Origin: Pseudomonadota bacterium
GTDB lineage: Bacteria; Pseudomonadota; Gammaproteobacteria; Pseudomonadales; Halieaceae
Direction: 5' to 3'
Length of the DNA stretch: 10,542 bases
Assembly: GCA_030591305.1 (NCBI GenBank)
Contig: JAUVBI010000093.1
Coordinates: 1-10,542 of the forward strand
Shown: in pieces, positions 1 through 6,399 of the stretch
How positions within the stretch are numbered: the first letter of the stretch is position 1
How the letters are laid out: every line of letters begins with the position of its first letter
Position numbers and translations under genes: made by a program
The notes under the pieces: model-generated
Databases searched by the model: none
Seen by the model: the letters and a program-made list of their open reading frames with translations, nothing else
Told to the model about the DNA's origin: nothing

Positions 1-389
1 ATAGCACCGTCTTCCAGAGTGACCCGGGGCGCAATAATATTGCCACGAACATTGCCCGACTTGGAGATTACGACTTTTTCTGAACCGCTGATATCGCCCG
101 TCACCATACCGTTAACGTTCACTGCCTTGGCATGGATGTCAGCTTTTACTTCTGCGGTCTGGCCGATGGAAACTTCATGTTGGCCCAGTTCAATGGTTCC
201 TTCAACCTTGCCCTGTATGAGGAGGTCTTCCTCGCCCGTGATTGTGCCTTTAATTTTTATATTGGGTCCAATCATTGCTGTGTTCCTCGCTTTTGCAGGG
301 TCCGGTGTGGTGGGGGCAGAGCTGGTGTGTGCCGGGACAGGGCTCTGGGCCGGAGCGGCAGTCTGTTTTCCTTTACTTCGTTCAAACAT
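1..389 (-). CDS. Bactofilin, N-terminal part (runs off left edge)
   Basis: This is a bactofilin-family (polymer-forming cytoskeletal) protein. The family assembles nucleotide-free filaments from a right-handed beta-helix core and often positions cell-wall or envelope enzymes. The visible 129 residues start MFERSKGKQT. Residues about 8-38 form a low-complexity tail rich in Pro, Ala and Thr. From about residue 39 (MIGPNIKIKGTI) short repeats of the type IxGxIxG/VxGxI follow, including GKVEGTIELG, VNGMVTGDISG and GNVRGNI, which is the beta-helix signature. The C-terminal end lies outside the window. The start at 389 has a purine-rich AAGGTGGTG upstream. An internal ATG at 275 has a better-spaced GAGGA and would remove the tail. 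The gene begins 57 bp after the ygfZ stop on the same strand, so co-transcription is possible. The family call is firm; the cellular role here is unknown. Confidence 0.88.
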   Translation of the reverse strand, partial: MFERSKGKQTAAPAQSPVPAHTSSAPTTPDPAKARNTAMIGPNIKIKGTITGEEDLLIQGKVEGTIELGQHEVSIGQTAEVKADIHAKAVNVNGMVTGDISGSEKVVISKSGNVRGNIIAPRVTLEDGA

Positions 390-446
390 TGGGATCACCA
401 CCTTGAGTTGATGTGGGGTTGAACATGCTACCAGCGGTATTGGGAT

Positions 447-1379
447 TTAACCAGTATTGTCAGATGATATGTCAAGAAAAAGTTTCGGACCATTCTGGTC
501 ACCCAGGTGCATGACATTTTGATCTGCTGCAACAGGGGCAACGACAAGGGCAATCGGCAGGCCATTGGCACCGAGGGCGCTGTTCACCACAGTTCCTCCA
601 CTCTGGCTCGATTCACCGGTGTAAAGCGCTGTTCCCGCGTGCAGGTCAACAATATCGGTCATTGTAGCTCGAAACAGGCGTCGCTTGGACTTGCCGCGGT
701 AATGCATGCGTGCGACAACCTCCTGGCCGGTATAGCAACCCTTGCTAAAGTTGACATGTCCGGTCAGGTCGTAATTCAGCATTTGCGGGATAAACTCTTC
801 GACGGTGGCAGTTTCGATGCGACCGATCCCCTGTTCAATTTGTAGAGCACGCCAGCTATTTATGCTGCCGGGAGACAGGGTTGAAGCCAGTTGTTCCACT
901 AGTTGGGGGTGACTGGCTGTATTGATGTAGCACTCAAACTGCGTGCCTTCGTCGTCGGTTTGGATCAGGATGAAACCCTCGCCACAGCAGCTGGCATATT
1001 GATCTTCACCGGGGGTGGCTCCCAGAACCGTCCGCAGGGCTGTTCCGACCTCATCGCCCCAGCAGGCGAAAACGTTCCAGTCGGAGTCGTCCAGTTGTAA
1101 TTCGGCCTTGGAGAACACAATATATTTGCCAAAGGCAGCGGCGCTGCGTTCCAGGATGTCCCGGCGCAGGCGCAGGGCGTAGTGATTTTCTGCAATTTCG
1201 CACAGCAGGAAGTCGCACACCACACGGCCCTTGGGTGTGCAATAGGCTCCGGGAATGGCATGGCTGGCATCGACAGTGCGGGTGTCACAGGTGGTTTGTC
1301 CCTGTAAAAAGGTCAGTGAATCGGGGCCGATGATAGTTAACAGGGCCTCATTATCCAGATGTGTGTAGTGGCTGCTCAC
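447..1379 (-). CDS. ygfZ: YgfZ, folate-binding Fe-S cluster repair/maintenance protein
   Basis: YgfZ belongs to the GcvT-like aminomethyltransferase fold family. It is a cytoplasmic tetrahydrofolate-binding protein needed for full activity of some Fe-S enzymes. The diagnostic motif K-G-C-Y-T-G-Q-E is at residues 213-220, with the conserved Cys at 215, followed by ARMHYRGKSKRRL. The N-terminal part reads LLTIIGPDSLTFLQGQTTCD, matching the usual family start. I chose the GTG at 1379 (310 aa) because the family normally begins only a few residues before this block (E. coli YgfZ is 326 aa). The frame stays open further upstream: an ATG at 1487 gives 346 aa and one at 1538 gives 363 aa, but that extension overlaps sdhE and its likely promoter and has no family-like content. 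The ribosome site is weak (CGGA). The gene is divergent from sdhE. Function is confident; the start is not. Confidence 0.9.
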   Translation of the reverse strand: MSSHYTHLDNEALLTIIGPDSLTFLQGQTTCDTRTVDASHAIPGAYCTPKGRVVCDFLLCEIAENHYALRLRRDILERSAAAFGKYIVFSKAELQLDDSDWNVFACWGDEVGTALRTVLGATPGEDQYASCCGEGFILIQTDDEGTQFECYINTASHPQLVEQLASTLSPGSINSWRALQIEQGIGRIETATVEEFIPQMLNYDLTGHVNFSKGCYTGQEVVARMHYRGKSKRRLFRATMTDIVDLHAGTALYTGESSQSGGTVVNSALGANGLPIALVVAPVAADQNVMHLGDQNGPKLFLDISSDNTG

Positions 1380-1441
1380 AAGATAGTCCGAAAGTGTTAA
1401 AAATGGCCGCCTATGATAGTCCCATTGAGCGGGTTTGACGA

Positions 1442-1447
1442 TATAAT
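1442..1447 (+). promoter_or_regulatory. Likely -10 element for sdhE-ygfX
   Basis: A perfect TATAAT lies 38 bp before the sdhE start codon, in the gap between the divergent ygfZ and sdhE genes. No good -35 hexamer sits at 16-18 bp spacing. A TTGACG at 1435-1440 is too close to serve this -10; it could pair only with TATGAT at 1455-1460, at a short 14-bp spacing. The site would fall inside ygfZ if the longer ygfZ start were used. Confidence 0.4.
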
Positions 1448-1485
1448 GTGTTCTTATGATCTCCACAGGACTTGAAATTTTTGCC

Positions 1486-1749
1486 ATGATATCGGATACG
1501 GAACTCAATCGCATGCGCTGGGCCACCAGACGCGGCATGCTCGAACTGGACCTGGTGCTGGGTCCTTTTGTGGAGGAGCGCTACTCTTCCCTGAGCCCCC
1601 GGGACAGGAAATTATTTCAGCAGCTTATGTTGTGTGAAGATCAGGATTTATTTTCCTGGTTTATGCGCCGTGAGCAGACGGACGAGGAGGAGTTGCTCGA
1701 CATTGTTAAACAAATACTTGACTTCACCCTCGCACGTTCTGACGGTTAG
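1486..1749 (+). CDS. sdhE: SdhE, succinate dehydrogenase flavinylation factor
   Basis: SdhE (YgfY/CptB; Sdh5 family) is a small cytoplasmic protein that promotes covalent FAD attachment to SdhA, and in enterics to FrdA. The 87-residue product has the family hallmarks: NRMRWATRRGMLELDLVLGPF near the N-terminus, with the R-G-x-x-E motif at residues 16-20, then the acidic, helical CEDQDLFSWFM segment at 50-60. The ATG at 1486 is chosen because family members begin only a few residues before the xLxRxRW block. An upstream in-frame ATG at 1456 would add ten residues and sits too close to the likely promoter. The Shine-Dalgarno is weak (CAGGA, about 15 nt away). The 3' end overlaps the start of the ygfX-like gene, the usual cptBA-type pairing. 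Confidence 0.92.
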   Translation: MISDTELNRMRWATRRGMLELDLVLGPFVEERYSSLSPRDRKLFQQLMLCEDQDLFSWFMRREQTDEEELLDIVKQILDFTLARSDG

Positions 1750-2128
1750 GTCTTCAAGGCATCGGCTGTACTTTATCGTTGCCCTGGGCCTGGCAGTAGG
1801 CTGCGCTAATATTCTCGTTTTCCTGAAGGGCTACCCACTGCTGAGTGTGGTTTTAACGTCTGCATCCCTGTTCTTGCTTTACCGGGCCGTACCCGACTCT
1901 ATGTTCGGTGCGATACTGAAATGGGAGGCGGGGGAGTGGTTTTTGCGTCACCGGGGCAAGCAGGTCTCTGTTGTGCTGTTACCCGGCTCGGTGCGCCTGC
2001 CCTGGTTGGTCTATGCAGCATTTCAGGAGACCCATGCGAAACAGCGTTGGAAATTCCTGCTGTTTACCGACAGTGCCGATGCGGAACAAATGCGCCAGCT
2101 GCGCTGCAGATTAATTCTGGAAGGCTAA
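1703..2128 (+). CDS. ygfX: YgfX/CptA-like inner-membrane protein
   Basis: This is a 141-residue product of the YgfX (CptA) type, a small membrane protein typically encoded directly after sdhE. E. coli YgfX was reported as a toxin affecting MreB/FtsZ with YgfY as antitoxin, while other work ties the partner to flavinylation, so the role is unsettled. Two membrane segments are visible (about 22-42 and 43-61). A cytoplasmic part follows with the family pattern: KWEAGEWFLR (73-82), a strand-rich stretch, the PWLVYAAF block (100-107), WKFLLFTDSADAEQMRQLRCRL (116-137). There is no ATG in a sensible place. I chose TTG at 1703, which has AGGAGG at 1685-1690 (12 nt away) inside sdhE; another TTG at 1718 is possible. 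Either way the gene overlaps the sdhE 3' end. Sequence identity to known YgfX is low, and the family call rests on context and pattern. Confidence 0.75.
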   Translation: MLNKYLTSPSHVLTVRSSRHRLYFIVALGLAVGCANILVFLKGYPLLSVVLTSASLFLLYRAVPDSMFGAILKWEAGEWFLRHRGKQVSVVLLPGSVRLPWLVYAAFQETHAKQRWKFLLFTDSADAEQMRQLRCRLILEG

Positions 2129-2250
2129 CGATTAACAATGCCAGCTGCTCTCGGACGGGGGTATGCCTCGCAAGGGCGTGGGGTTCCAACCAAGCGAGGC
2201 ATATCCCCCTTCGAGAGTAGCGGAATGCATCCAAGCTTCTGGAATTAATC
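2109..2250. repeat. Long nested inverted repeat between convergent ygfX and nadB
   Basis: The core arms are 2157-2171 (GGGGGTATGCCTCGC) and 2194-2209 (GCGAGGCATATCCCCC): 15 base pairs with one bulged T at 2204 and a 22-nt loop. Pairing resumes outside a small internal loop between 2144-2153 (GCTGCTCTCG) and 2212-2221 (CGAGAGTAGC), ten pairs including one G-T. A third, outer pair, 2109-2123 and 2236-2250, matches at 13 of 15 positions; its left arm covers the last codons of ygfX. All three levels share nearly the same axis (about 2180-2182). No run of T follows either arm, so this is not a standard intrinsic terminator, though it may still stop convergent transcription. It could also be a REP-like or miniature mobile element. 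Confidence 0.8.
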
Positions 2251-2255
2251 CACAT

Positions 2256-3860
2256 TCAAGGCCGCAGAATAGTATCCACCGCCTCGGGCAACTGCTCCGG
2301 ATAATCCAGCGTGTAGTGCAAGCCGCGACTCTCCTTGCGCGATATGGCACAGCGAATCATCAGTTCCGCCACCATCGCCAGATTGCGCAATTCCAATAAA
2401 TCGTTGCCGACCTTGTAGTTGCTGTAGTACTCGGCGATCTCCGCTTGCAAAAGCTGTGCCCGGTGCTGTGCCCGTTGCAGGCGTTTATCGGTGCGCACAA
2501 TACCCACGTAGTCCCACATAAAGCGGCGCAGCTCATCCCAGTTATGTGAAATAACAACATCCTCGTCGGAATTTGTTACCTGGCTTTCATCCCAGGCCGG
2601 TGCAGGTGATAACGCCGGTGCTGTGTGTAGGGTCTGTTCGATATGGCTGGCGGCAGACTCTGCGTACACAATGCATTCTAGTAATGAATTGCTGGCCATG
2701 CGATTGGCCCCGTGCAGGCCGGTAGATGAGGTTTCCCCGATGGCGTACAGACCCGACACATCGGTGCAGCCATTGGTGTCCACCACCACGCCGCCACAGG
2801 TGTAGTGGGCGGCGGGCACCACCGGAATGGGCTCGGCGCTGATATCGATGCCGAGCTCGGCGCTGCGTGCCATGATGTTGGGAAAGTGGCTTTGTAAAAA
2901 GTCCTTTGATTTGTGGGAGATGTCGAGAAATACACAATCTGCTCCCAGACGTTTCATTTCGTGGTCTATGGCCCGGGCCACAATATCCCTGGAGGCGAGT
3001 TCCCCGCGCTCGTCGAAGCGCTGCATAAAACGGCTGCCATCGGGCAGTAACAGCTTCCCACCTTCTCCGCGAATCGCCTCGCTGATTAAAAATGACTTGG
3101 CTTTGGGGTGATACAAGCAGGTCGGGTGAAACTGGTTGAATTCCAGGTTGGCGACCCGGCATCCTGCGCGCCAGGCCATGGCGATACCGTCGCCGCTGGC
3201 ACCATCGGGGTTGCTGGTATACAGGTATACTTTGCTGGCGCCACCAGTGGCCAGTACCACCGACCGGGCCTGGAATAAATCCACGTGGTCTGATTGACGG
3301 TCCAGGATGTAGGCGCCCTGGCAGTGCCCCTTGTTTGTGATCAGGTCAACGGCCACCCGGTGGGTGAATATTTCGATGTTGCCTGCCGCCAGGGCTTTTT
3401 CAATCAGTACGTCTGAAATGGCGCGGCCAGTGGCATCTGCGGCGTGTATGATACGCCTGTGGCTGTGCCCACCCTCCATGGTGAGGTGAAACTCGGGGCC
3501 GCCCTCATCGACGGACTCCTCGCGTAAGTCGAAATCTACACCTTGTTCTACCAACCACTCTACACAGCGTCTGCTGTTGCGAACGGTGAACTCCACTGCG
3601 TCCCGGTGGCATAGGCCGTCACCGGCATTGAGGGTGTCCTGAACGTGGGAATCGACGGTATCACGGGTATGCAGCACCGCCGCCATGCCGCCCTGGGCCC
3701 AATAGGTGGAGCCCTGCTTTAGATCTGCTTTACTGATCAGGGCAATGGAATAGTGGCGGGGCAGGTGCAGGGCCAGGCTGAGACCCGCAGCACCGCTGCC
3801 GATAATCAACACATCGTGTTTATATTGCTTTGAATTATTTGCGCGGGCGGTAGTGGACAT
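2256..3860 (-). CDS. nadB: L-aspartate oxidase NadB
   Basis: NadB is a cytoplasmic FAD enzyme that oxidises L-aspartate to iminoaspartate, the first step of de novo NAD synthesis, using oxygen or fumarate as acceptor. The 534-residue product is close to the E. coli length (540). Visible features are the FAD dinucleotide-binding GSGAAG at 21-26, [11 protein letters not shown] at 51-61, EFNQFHPT with the active-site His at 245, EAIRGEGG at 261-268, [11 protein letters not shown] with the catalytic-type Arg at 296, AHYTCGGV with His 352, and the C-terminal FAD-contacting [21 protein letters not shown] block (375-395). It belongs to the SdhA/FrdA flavoprotein superfamily. The ATG at 3860 follows an about 24-nt leader with no evident Shine-Dalgarno. 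The gene is divergent from rpoE, as in E. coli and Pseudomonas, and converges on ygfX. Confidence 0.97.
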   Translation of the reverse strand: MSTTARANNSKQYKHDVLIIGSGAAGLSLALHLPRHYSIALISKADLKQGSTYWAQGGMAAVLHTRDTVDSHVQDTLNAGDGLCHRDAVEFTVRNSRRCVEWLVEQGVDFDLREESVDEGGPEFHLTMEGGHSHRRIIHAADATGRAISDVLIEKALAAGNIEIFTHRVAVDLITNKGHCQGAYILDRQSDHVDLFQARSVVLATGGASKVYLYTSNPDGASGDGIAMAWRAGCRVANLEFNQFHPTCLYHPKAKSFLISEAIRGEGGKLLLPDGSRFMQRFDERGELASRDIVARAIDHEMKRLGADCVFLDISHKSKDFLQSHFPNIMARSAELGIDISAEPIPVVPAAHYTCGGVVVDTNGCTDVSGLYAIGETSSTGLHGANRMASNSLLECIVYAESAASHIEQTLHTAPALSPAPAWDESQVTNSDEDVVISHNWDELRRFMWDYVGIVRTDKRLQRAQHRAQLLQAEIAEYYSNYKVGNDLLELRNLAMVAELMIRCAISRKESRGLHYTLDYPEQLPEAVDTILRP

Positions 3861-3890
3861 AGGTGAAATACTTGCCGTGGATAAGTGTGA

Positions 3891-3899
3891 ATTATATCA
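3891..3899 (-). promoter_or_regulatory. Extended -10 promoter for nadB
   Basis: Read on the minus strand, the sequence is TGATATAAT, a perfect TATAAT with the TG of an extended -10 element. The predicted transcription start is near 3884, about 24 nt before the nadB ATG. No strong -35 is seen at 17 bp, which extended -10 promoters tolerate. Confidence 0.5.
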
Positions 3900-3983
3900 T
3901 GCAGCTCAAGGACTTAGGTTCAAAAATAGTGCTGAGTCTCAAGTATAGACGAGGTTGTACAGAATAAGGAAATATGTTGTTGC

Positions 3984-4011
3984 GGAACTTTTCACCTATC
4001 CATTTCTCTTA
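3984..4011 (+). promoter_or_regulatory. Distal sigma-E-type promoter of the rpoE operon
   Basis: GGAACTT at 3984-3990 matches the sigma-E/AlgU -35 consensus (GAACTT core). It is followed after exactly 16 bp by TCTTA at 4007-4011, close to the TCTRA -10. It lies about 130 bp before the rpoE start. This fits the autoregulated promoters known upstream of rpoE and algU. Confidence 0.65.
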
Positions 4012-4048
4012 CTACTGGCGAAAGTTGCCCGAGCGTGAATATTACAGC

Positions 4049-4075
4049 GAACTTGTGCTGTTTTGTGCTGTCTAT
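4049..4075 (+). promoter_or_regulatory. Proximal sigma-E-type promoter of the rpoE operon
   Basis: GAACTT at 4049-4054 is followed by a 16-bp spacer and TCTAT at 4071-4075. The -35 and -10 elements lie exactly 64 bp downstream of those of the distal promoter. The spacer holds a 9-bp direct repeat, TTGTGCTGT at 4053-4061 and 4063-4071. The predicted transcript starts near 4082, leaving a leader of about 55 nt. Confidence 0.6.
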
Positions 4076-4137
4076 CTGGGTAGGTGGGAGAAGATTGCCA
4101 GGGCAGTTGTGTCATGGACTAGGGAGGGGTGCAGGAC

Positions 4138-4722
4138 ATGACAGCCGCAGAGACGGATCAGCAACTTGTTGCCAAGGTGCAGAAGGGTGATAACCGGGCA
4201 TTTGATATGTTGGTGCTGAAATATCAACACAAGATATTCAGCTTGATTCGTCGTTATGTGCGCGATGCGGACGAAGTGCAGGATGTTGCCCAGGAGGCTT
4301 TTATCAAAGCCTATAAGGCTCTGCCAAGGTTTCGTGGCGATAGCGCGTTTTATACCTGGCTGTACCGTATTGCCATTAATACAGCCAAGAATCATCTGGT
4401 ATCGCGGTCACGGCGGCCACCCAGTTCGGATGTGGAGGTGGCGGATGCAGAATACTACGATGGTGGCGGCGCGCTGCGCGACCTCGATACACCGGAGAAC
4501 AATTATTTTGGCGAGGAACTGAAGGGGGTGATAGAGCGTGCAATTACTGAATTACCAGCAGATTTGCGCACTGCGGTCACCCTGAGAGAATTCGATAGCA
4601 TGAGCTATGAAGACATTGCTGAAATTATGAATTGCCCTGTTGGCACTGTGCGTTCGCGTATATTCAGGGCCAGGGAAGCGATAGATAAACAGGTCAGGGA
4701 GCAGCTTGATGGGAACGTTTGA
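4138..4722 (+). CDS. rpoE: RpoE/AlgU, envelope-stress ECF sigma factor
   Basis: This is an ECF sigma factor of the RpoE/AlgU group, which directs RNA polymerase to GAACTT-N16-TCTRA promoters during envelope stress. The 194-residue product matches AlgU (193) and E. coli RpoE (191) in length. Sigma region 2 spans about 22-93, including VQDVAQEAFIKAYKALPRFRG and FYTWLYRIAINTAKNHLV. The acidic linker RRPPSSDVEVADAEYYDGGGAL is typical of the group. Region 4 spans about 130-182, with the helix-turn-helix part MSYEDIAEIMNCPVGTVRSRIFRAREAID. The ATG at 4138 has AGGGAGG ten bases upstream and gives the family-length N-terminus; a GTG at 4129 is in frame but lies on top of that site. Two sigma-E-like promoters precede it, so it is probably self-activated. 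It is followed by its anti-sigma gene. Confidence 0.97.
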   Translation: MTAAETDQQLVAKVQKGDNRAFDMLVLKYQHKIFSLIRRYVRDADEVQDVAQEAFIKAYKALPRFRGDSAFYTWLYRIAINTAKNHLVSRSRRPPSSDVEVADAEYYDGGGALRDLDTPENNYFGEELKGVIERAITELPADLRTAVTLREFDSMSYEDIAEIMNCPVGTVRSRIFRAREAIDKQVREQLDGNV

Positions 4723-4752
4723 AACCCGGGCTTACCGTTTTACTGAAATACT

Positions 4753-4770
4753 CGCGCACTGGCGCGGAGG
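4753..4770 (+). promoter_or_regulatory. Small hairpin abutting the rseA ribosome-binding site
   Basis: CGCGC (4753-4757) and GCGCG (4762-4766) form a five-pair stem with a 4-nt loop. The last stem base is also the first base of the strong GGAGG Shine-Dalgarno (4766-4770), which lies 9 nt before the rseA ATG. A structure here could tune how much anti-sigma factor is made relative to RpoE. The stem is short and may be incidental. Confidence 0.3.
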
Positions 4771-4779
4771 ATTAGGACA

Positions 4780-5382
4780 ATGAGTGAAAGATTACGGGAA
4801 TCGCTATCGGCAGTGTTGGATGGCGAGGCCAATGAGCTTGAGCTGGAGCGGATTTTATCCCGCATGGGTGACGACCAGGAACTGCGCCAGACCTGGGTGC
4901 GTTACAGCGCCGTCCACAGCATAAATAGCGGTGGCCATGTCGCCAATTTATCTCTGGATATTTCCCAGCGTGTACGTGCGGCCCTGCATGATGAGGCCGA
5001 TAGTTACCCCATAAATAAACCTGCGGGGGTGGCGCGGCGTCTCCTTAAGCCGTTTGCCAGTTTTGCCGTTGCGGCATCGGTTGCCGCCACAGTGGTTATT
5101 GGTGGTCAGCAACTTTACCAGATCGGAGAATCAGATCCCTATGGCAGTACCCTTGCGGGAGCCTCTCCGGTGGGCTTGATTAACAGTGTCGGCGCCACGG
5201 CCATACAGGCGAGTTACGGCACACAGTCTGTGCCTATTTTACAGCCCACCGTAAAAACAGCCTACCGTAAATTGGCGCAGCAGCGCATGGAAAAATATAT
5301 GCAGGAACATGTTGAACAGGCCGCGCTTAATTCTCCTCAGGGCTTGATTCCGTTCACTCGCGTTGAGCAAATACAGGAATAA
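4780..5382 (+). CDS. rseA: MucA/RseA-type anti-sigma-E factor
   Basis: This single-pass inner-membrane anti-sigma factor sequesters RpoE by its cytoplasmic domain and is destroyed by regulated proteolysis under envelope stress. The 200-residue product begins MSERLRESLSAVLDGEANELELERIL, the RseA/MucA sigma-binding start, and continues RQTWVRYSAVHSIN. One hydrophobic segment at about 92-112 (FASFAVAASVAATVVIGGQQLY) is followed by a periplasmic domain. That domain ends YMQEHVEQAALNSPQGLIPFTRV, which resembles the Pseudomonas MucA C-terminus and is a likely RseB (MucB) contact region. The mucA name would be equally apt. The ATG has GGAGG 9 nt upstream. It lies 57 bp after rpoE and 19 bp before rseB. 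The frame is intact, with none of the truncations seen in mucoid Pseudomonas mutants. Confidence 0.95.
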   Translation: MSERLRESLSAVLDGEANELELERILSRMGDDQELRQTWVRYSAVHSINSGGHVANLSLDISQRVRAALHDEADSYPINKPAGVARRLLKPFASFAVAASVAATVVIGGQQLYQIGESDPYGSTLAGASPVGLINSVGATAIQASYGTQSVPILQPTVKTAYRKLAQQRMEKYMQEHVEQAALNSPQGLIPFTRVEQIQE

Positions 5383-5401
5383 TCCACGAGATAGTTTGGT
5401 G

Positions 5402-6397
5402 ATGTTATTAAAGTCCTATTTTTTACACGGGAAACGTTATTCAAGCGTTTTTCTTGTGGTTCTTGTATTTTTTGCGGGTCGAGCCACAGCGGCTGTATGC
5501 CCTGAGGTCAGTCCGGAGGCTTTGAAGTGGCTGGATAATATGTCACGCAGCGCCCATGAAGTCAGTTACCAGGGTGTTGTCACTTTTCAGCGCGGTGACG
5601 ATATGCAAGTCATGCAGATATCGCACTCGGTGAACGGCGGTACTGCCACTGAAAGTTTGACCCGATTGACCGGTCAGGGTGCCCAGGTGGTTCGGGTGGA
5701 ACACCCCCTGGAGTGTATTCACCCCGGGCACAAATTGCTGCGCCTGGGCACAGAAATACAATCAGTTGCCAATAGCAGTGCGTCTGTGGATGAGTGTGGC
5801 ATATCGGGACACTATCGCTTCAGTGTCACCGAAGGTGAGCGTGTAGCGGGTCGTAGGGCGGTGCGCATTATTGTCACTCCCAGGGATATGTACCGCTACG
5901 GCTATGTCATGGAACTCGATAAGCAAACGGGACTTTTATTGAAAACCCGAACCATAGGGCGGGGAGGTAAAGTCCTGGAGTACTTCCAGTTTGCCAATCT
6001 CTCCTATGGCGAAGCGGTCAGTCAGGCTGCCGAGGTTGATCTGGTGCACAGGGCCACTCATACCACTCTGGCTGAGCAACCGGGTTCCCCGAGGGCTGAG
6101 CACTATTTTGGTGGTGACTGGACGGTACGCTGGGTGCCCAGCGGTTTCACCGCTACAGACTCTTCATCGGGGGGGAGGCGCAGGACGTACACCGATGGGC
6201 TGGCCGTATTTTCGGTATTTCTGGAGATGTTGCCAGGTGATATCCGGCCCGGTGAGGGTGTAGTGCGCAGGGGTGGAACCACATCTTATACCCGGGGGCT
6301 TCATATGGGTGATAAGCCAGCACTGGTCACTATTATTGGCGAAGTACCCGTAAATACCGCTAGAATGGTGGCAGATTCGATTGCGTGGGTGCAATAA
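5402..6397 (+). CDS. rseB: RseB/MucB, periplasmic sigma-E regulator
   Basis: RseB binds the periplasmic domain of the anti-sigma factor and protects it from first-site cleavage; mislocalised lipopolysaccharide releases it in E. coli. The 331-residue product starts with a Sec signal peptide (basic KRY at 11-13, hydrophobic 14-25, likely cut after ATA at about 30). The LolA-like N-terminal domain follows, with SYQGVVTFQRGDDMQVMQISH and VAGRRAVRIIVTPRDMYRYGYVMELDKQTGLLLKT. The smaller C-terminal domain has WVPSGFTATD, YTDGLAVFSVFLE and VTIIGEVPVNTARMVADSI, the last closely matching Pseudomonas MucB. I chose the ATG at 5402 because it places the signal peptide correctly; in-frame GTG 5399 and TTG 5396 and 5363 are alternatives. 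No strong Shine-Dalgarno is visible, so coupling to rseA translation is likely. Confidence 0.95.
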   Translation: MLLKSYFLHGKRYSSVFLVVLVFFAGRATAAVCPEVSPEALKWLDNMSRSAHEVSYQGVVTFQRGDDMQVMQISHSVNGGTATESLTRLTGQGAQVVRVEHPLECIHPGHKLLRLGTEIQSVANSSASVDECGISGHYRFSVTEGERVAGRRAVRIIVTPRDMYRYGYVMELDKQTGLLLKTRTIGRGGKVLEYFQFANLSYGEAVSQAAEVDLVHRATHTTLAEQPGSPRAEHYFGGDWTVRWVPSGFTATDSSSGGRRRTYTDGLAVFSVFLEMLPGDIRPGEGVVRRGGTTSYTRGLHMGDKPALVTIIGEVPVNTARMVADSIAWVQ

Positions 6398-6399
6398 GC

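Noticed and set aside
19..422. Plus-strand open frames of 130 and 96 codons at the left edge
   Set aside because: They are antisense to the bactofilin frame, which has a clear beta-helix pattern; the plus-strand products resemble nothing I know.
1456..1485. Upstream ATG at 1456 as the sdhE start
   Set aside because: It would add residues absent from the family and sits about where transcription would begin from the TATAAT at 1442.
2109..2250. Integron attC site or tRNA-like fold in the palindrome
   Set aside because: The terminal core-site sequences needed for attC are absent, and no anticodon or T-arm pattern is visible.
2132..2399. Small open frames on both strands over the palindrome
   Set aside because: They read through the inverted repeat or into nadB antisense; no start signal or protein-like composition.
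2587..3162. Minus-strand open frame of 191 codons inside nadB
   Set aside because: It is an alternative frame of nadB; the Arg-rich composition is typical of a frame shadow.
3919..3978. A vegetative promoter for rpoE (TTCAAA/TATAGA or TTGTAC/TATGTT)
   Set aside because: Spacers of 19 and 12 bp with poor hexamers; not supportable beside the two good sigma-E matches.
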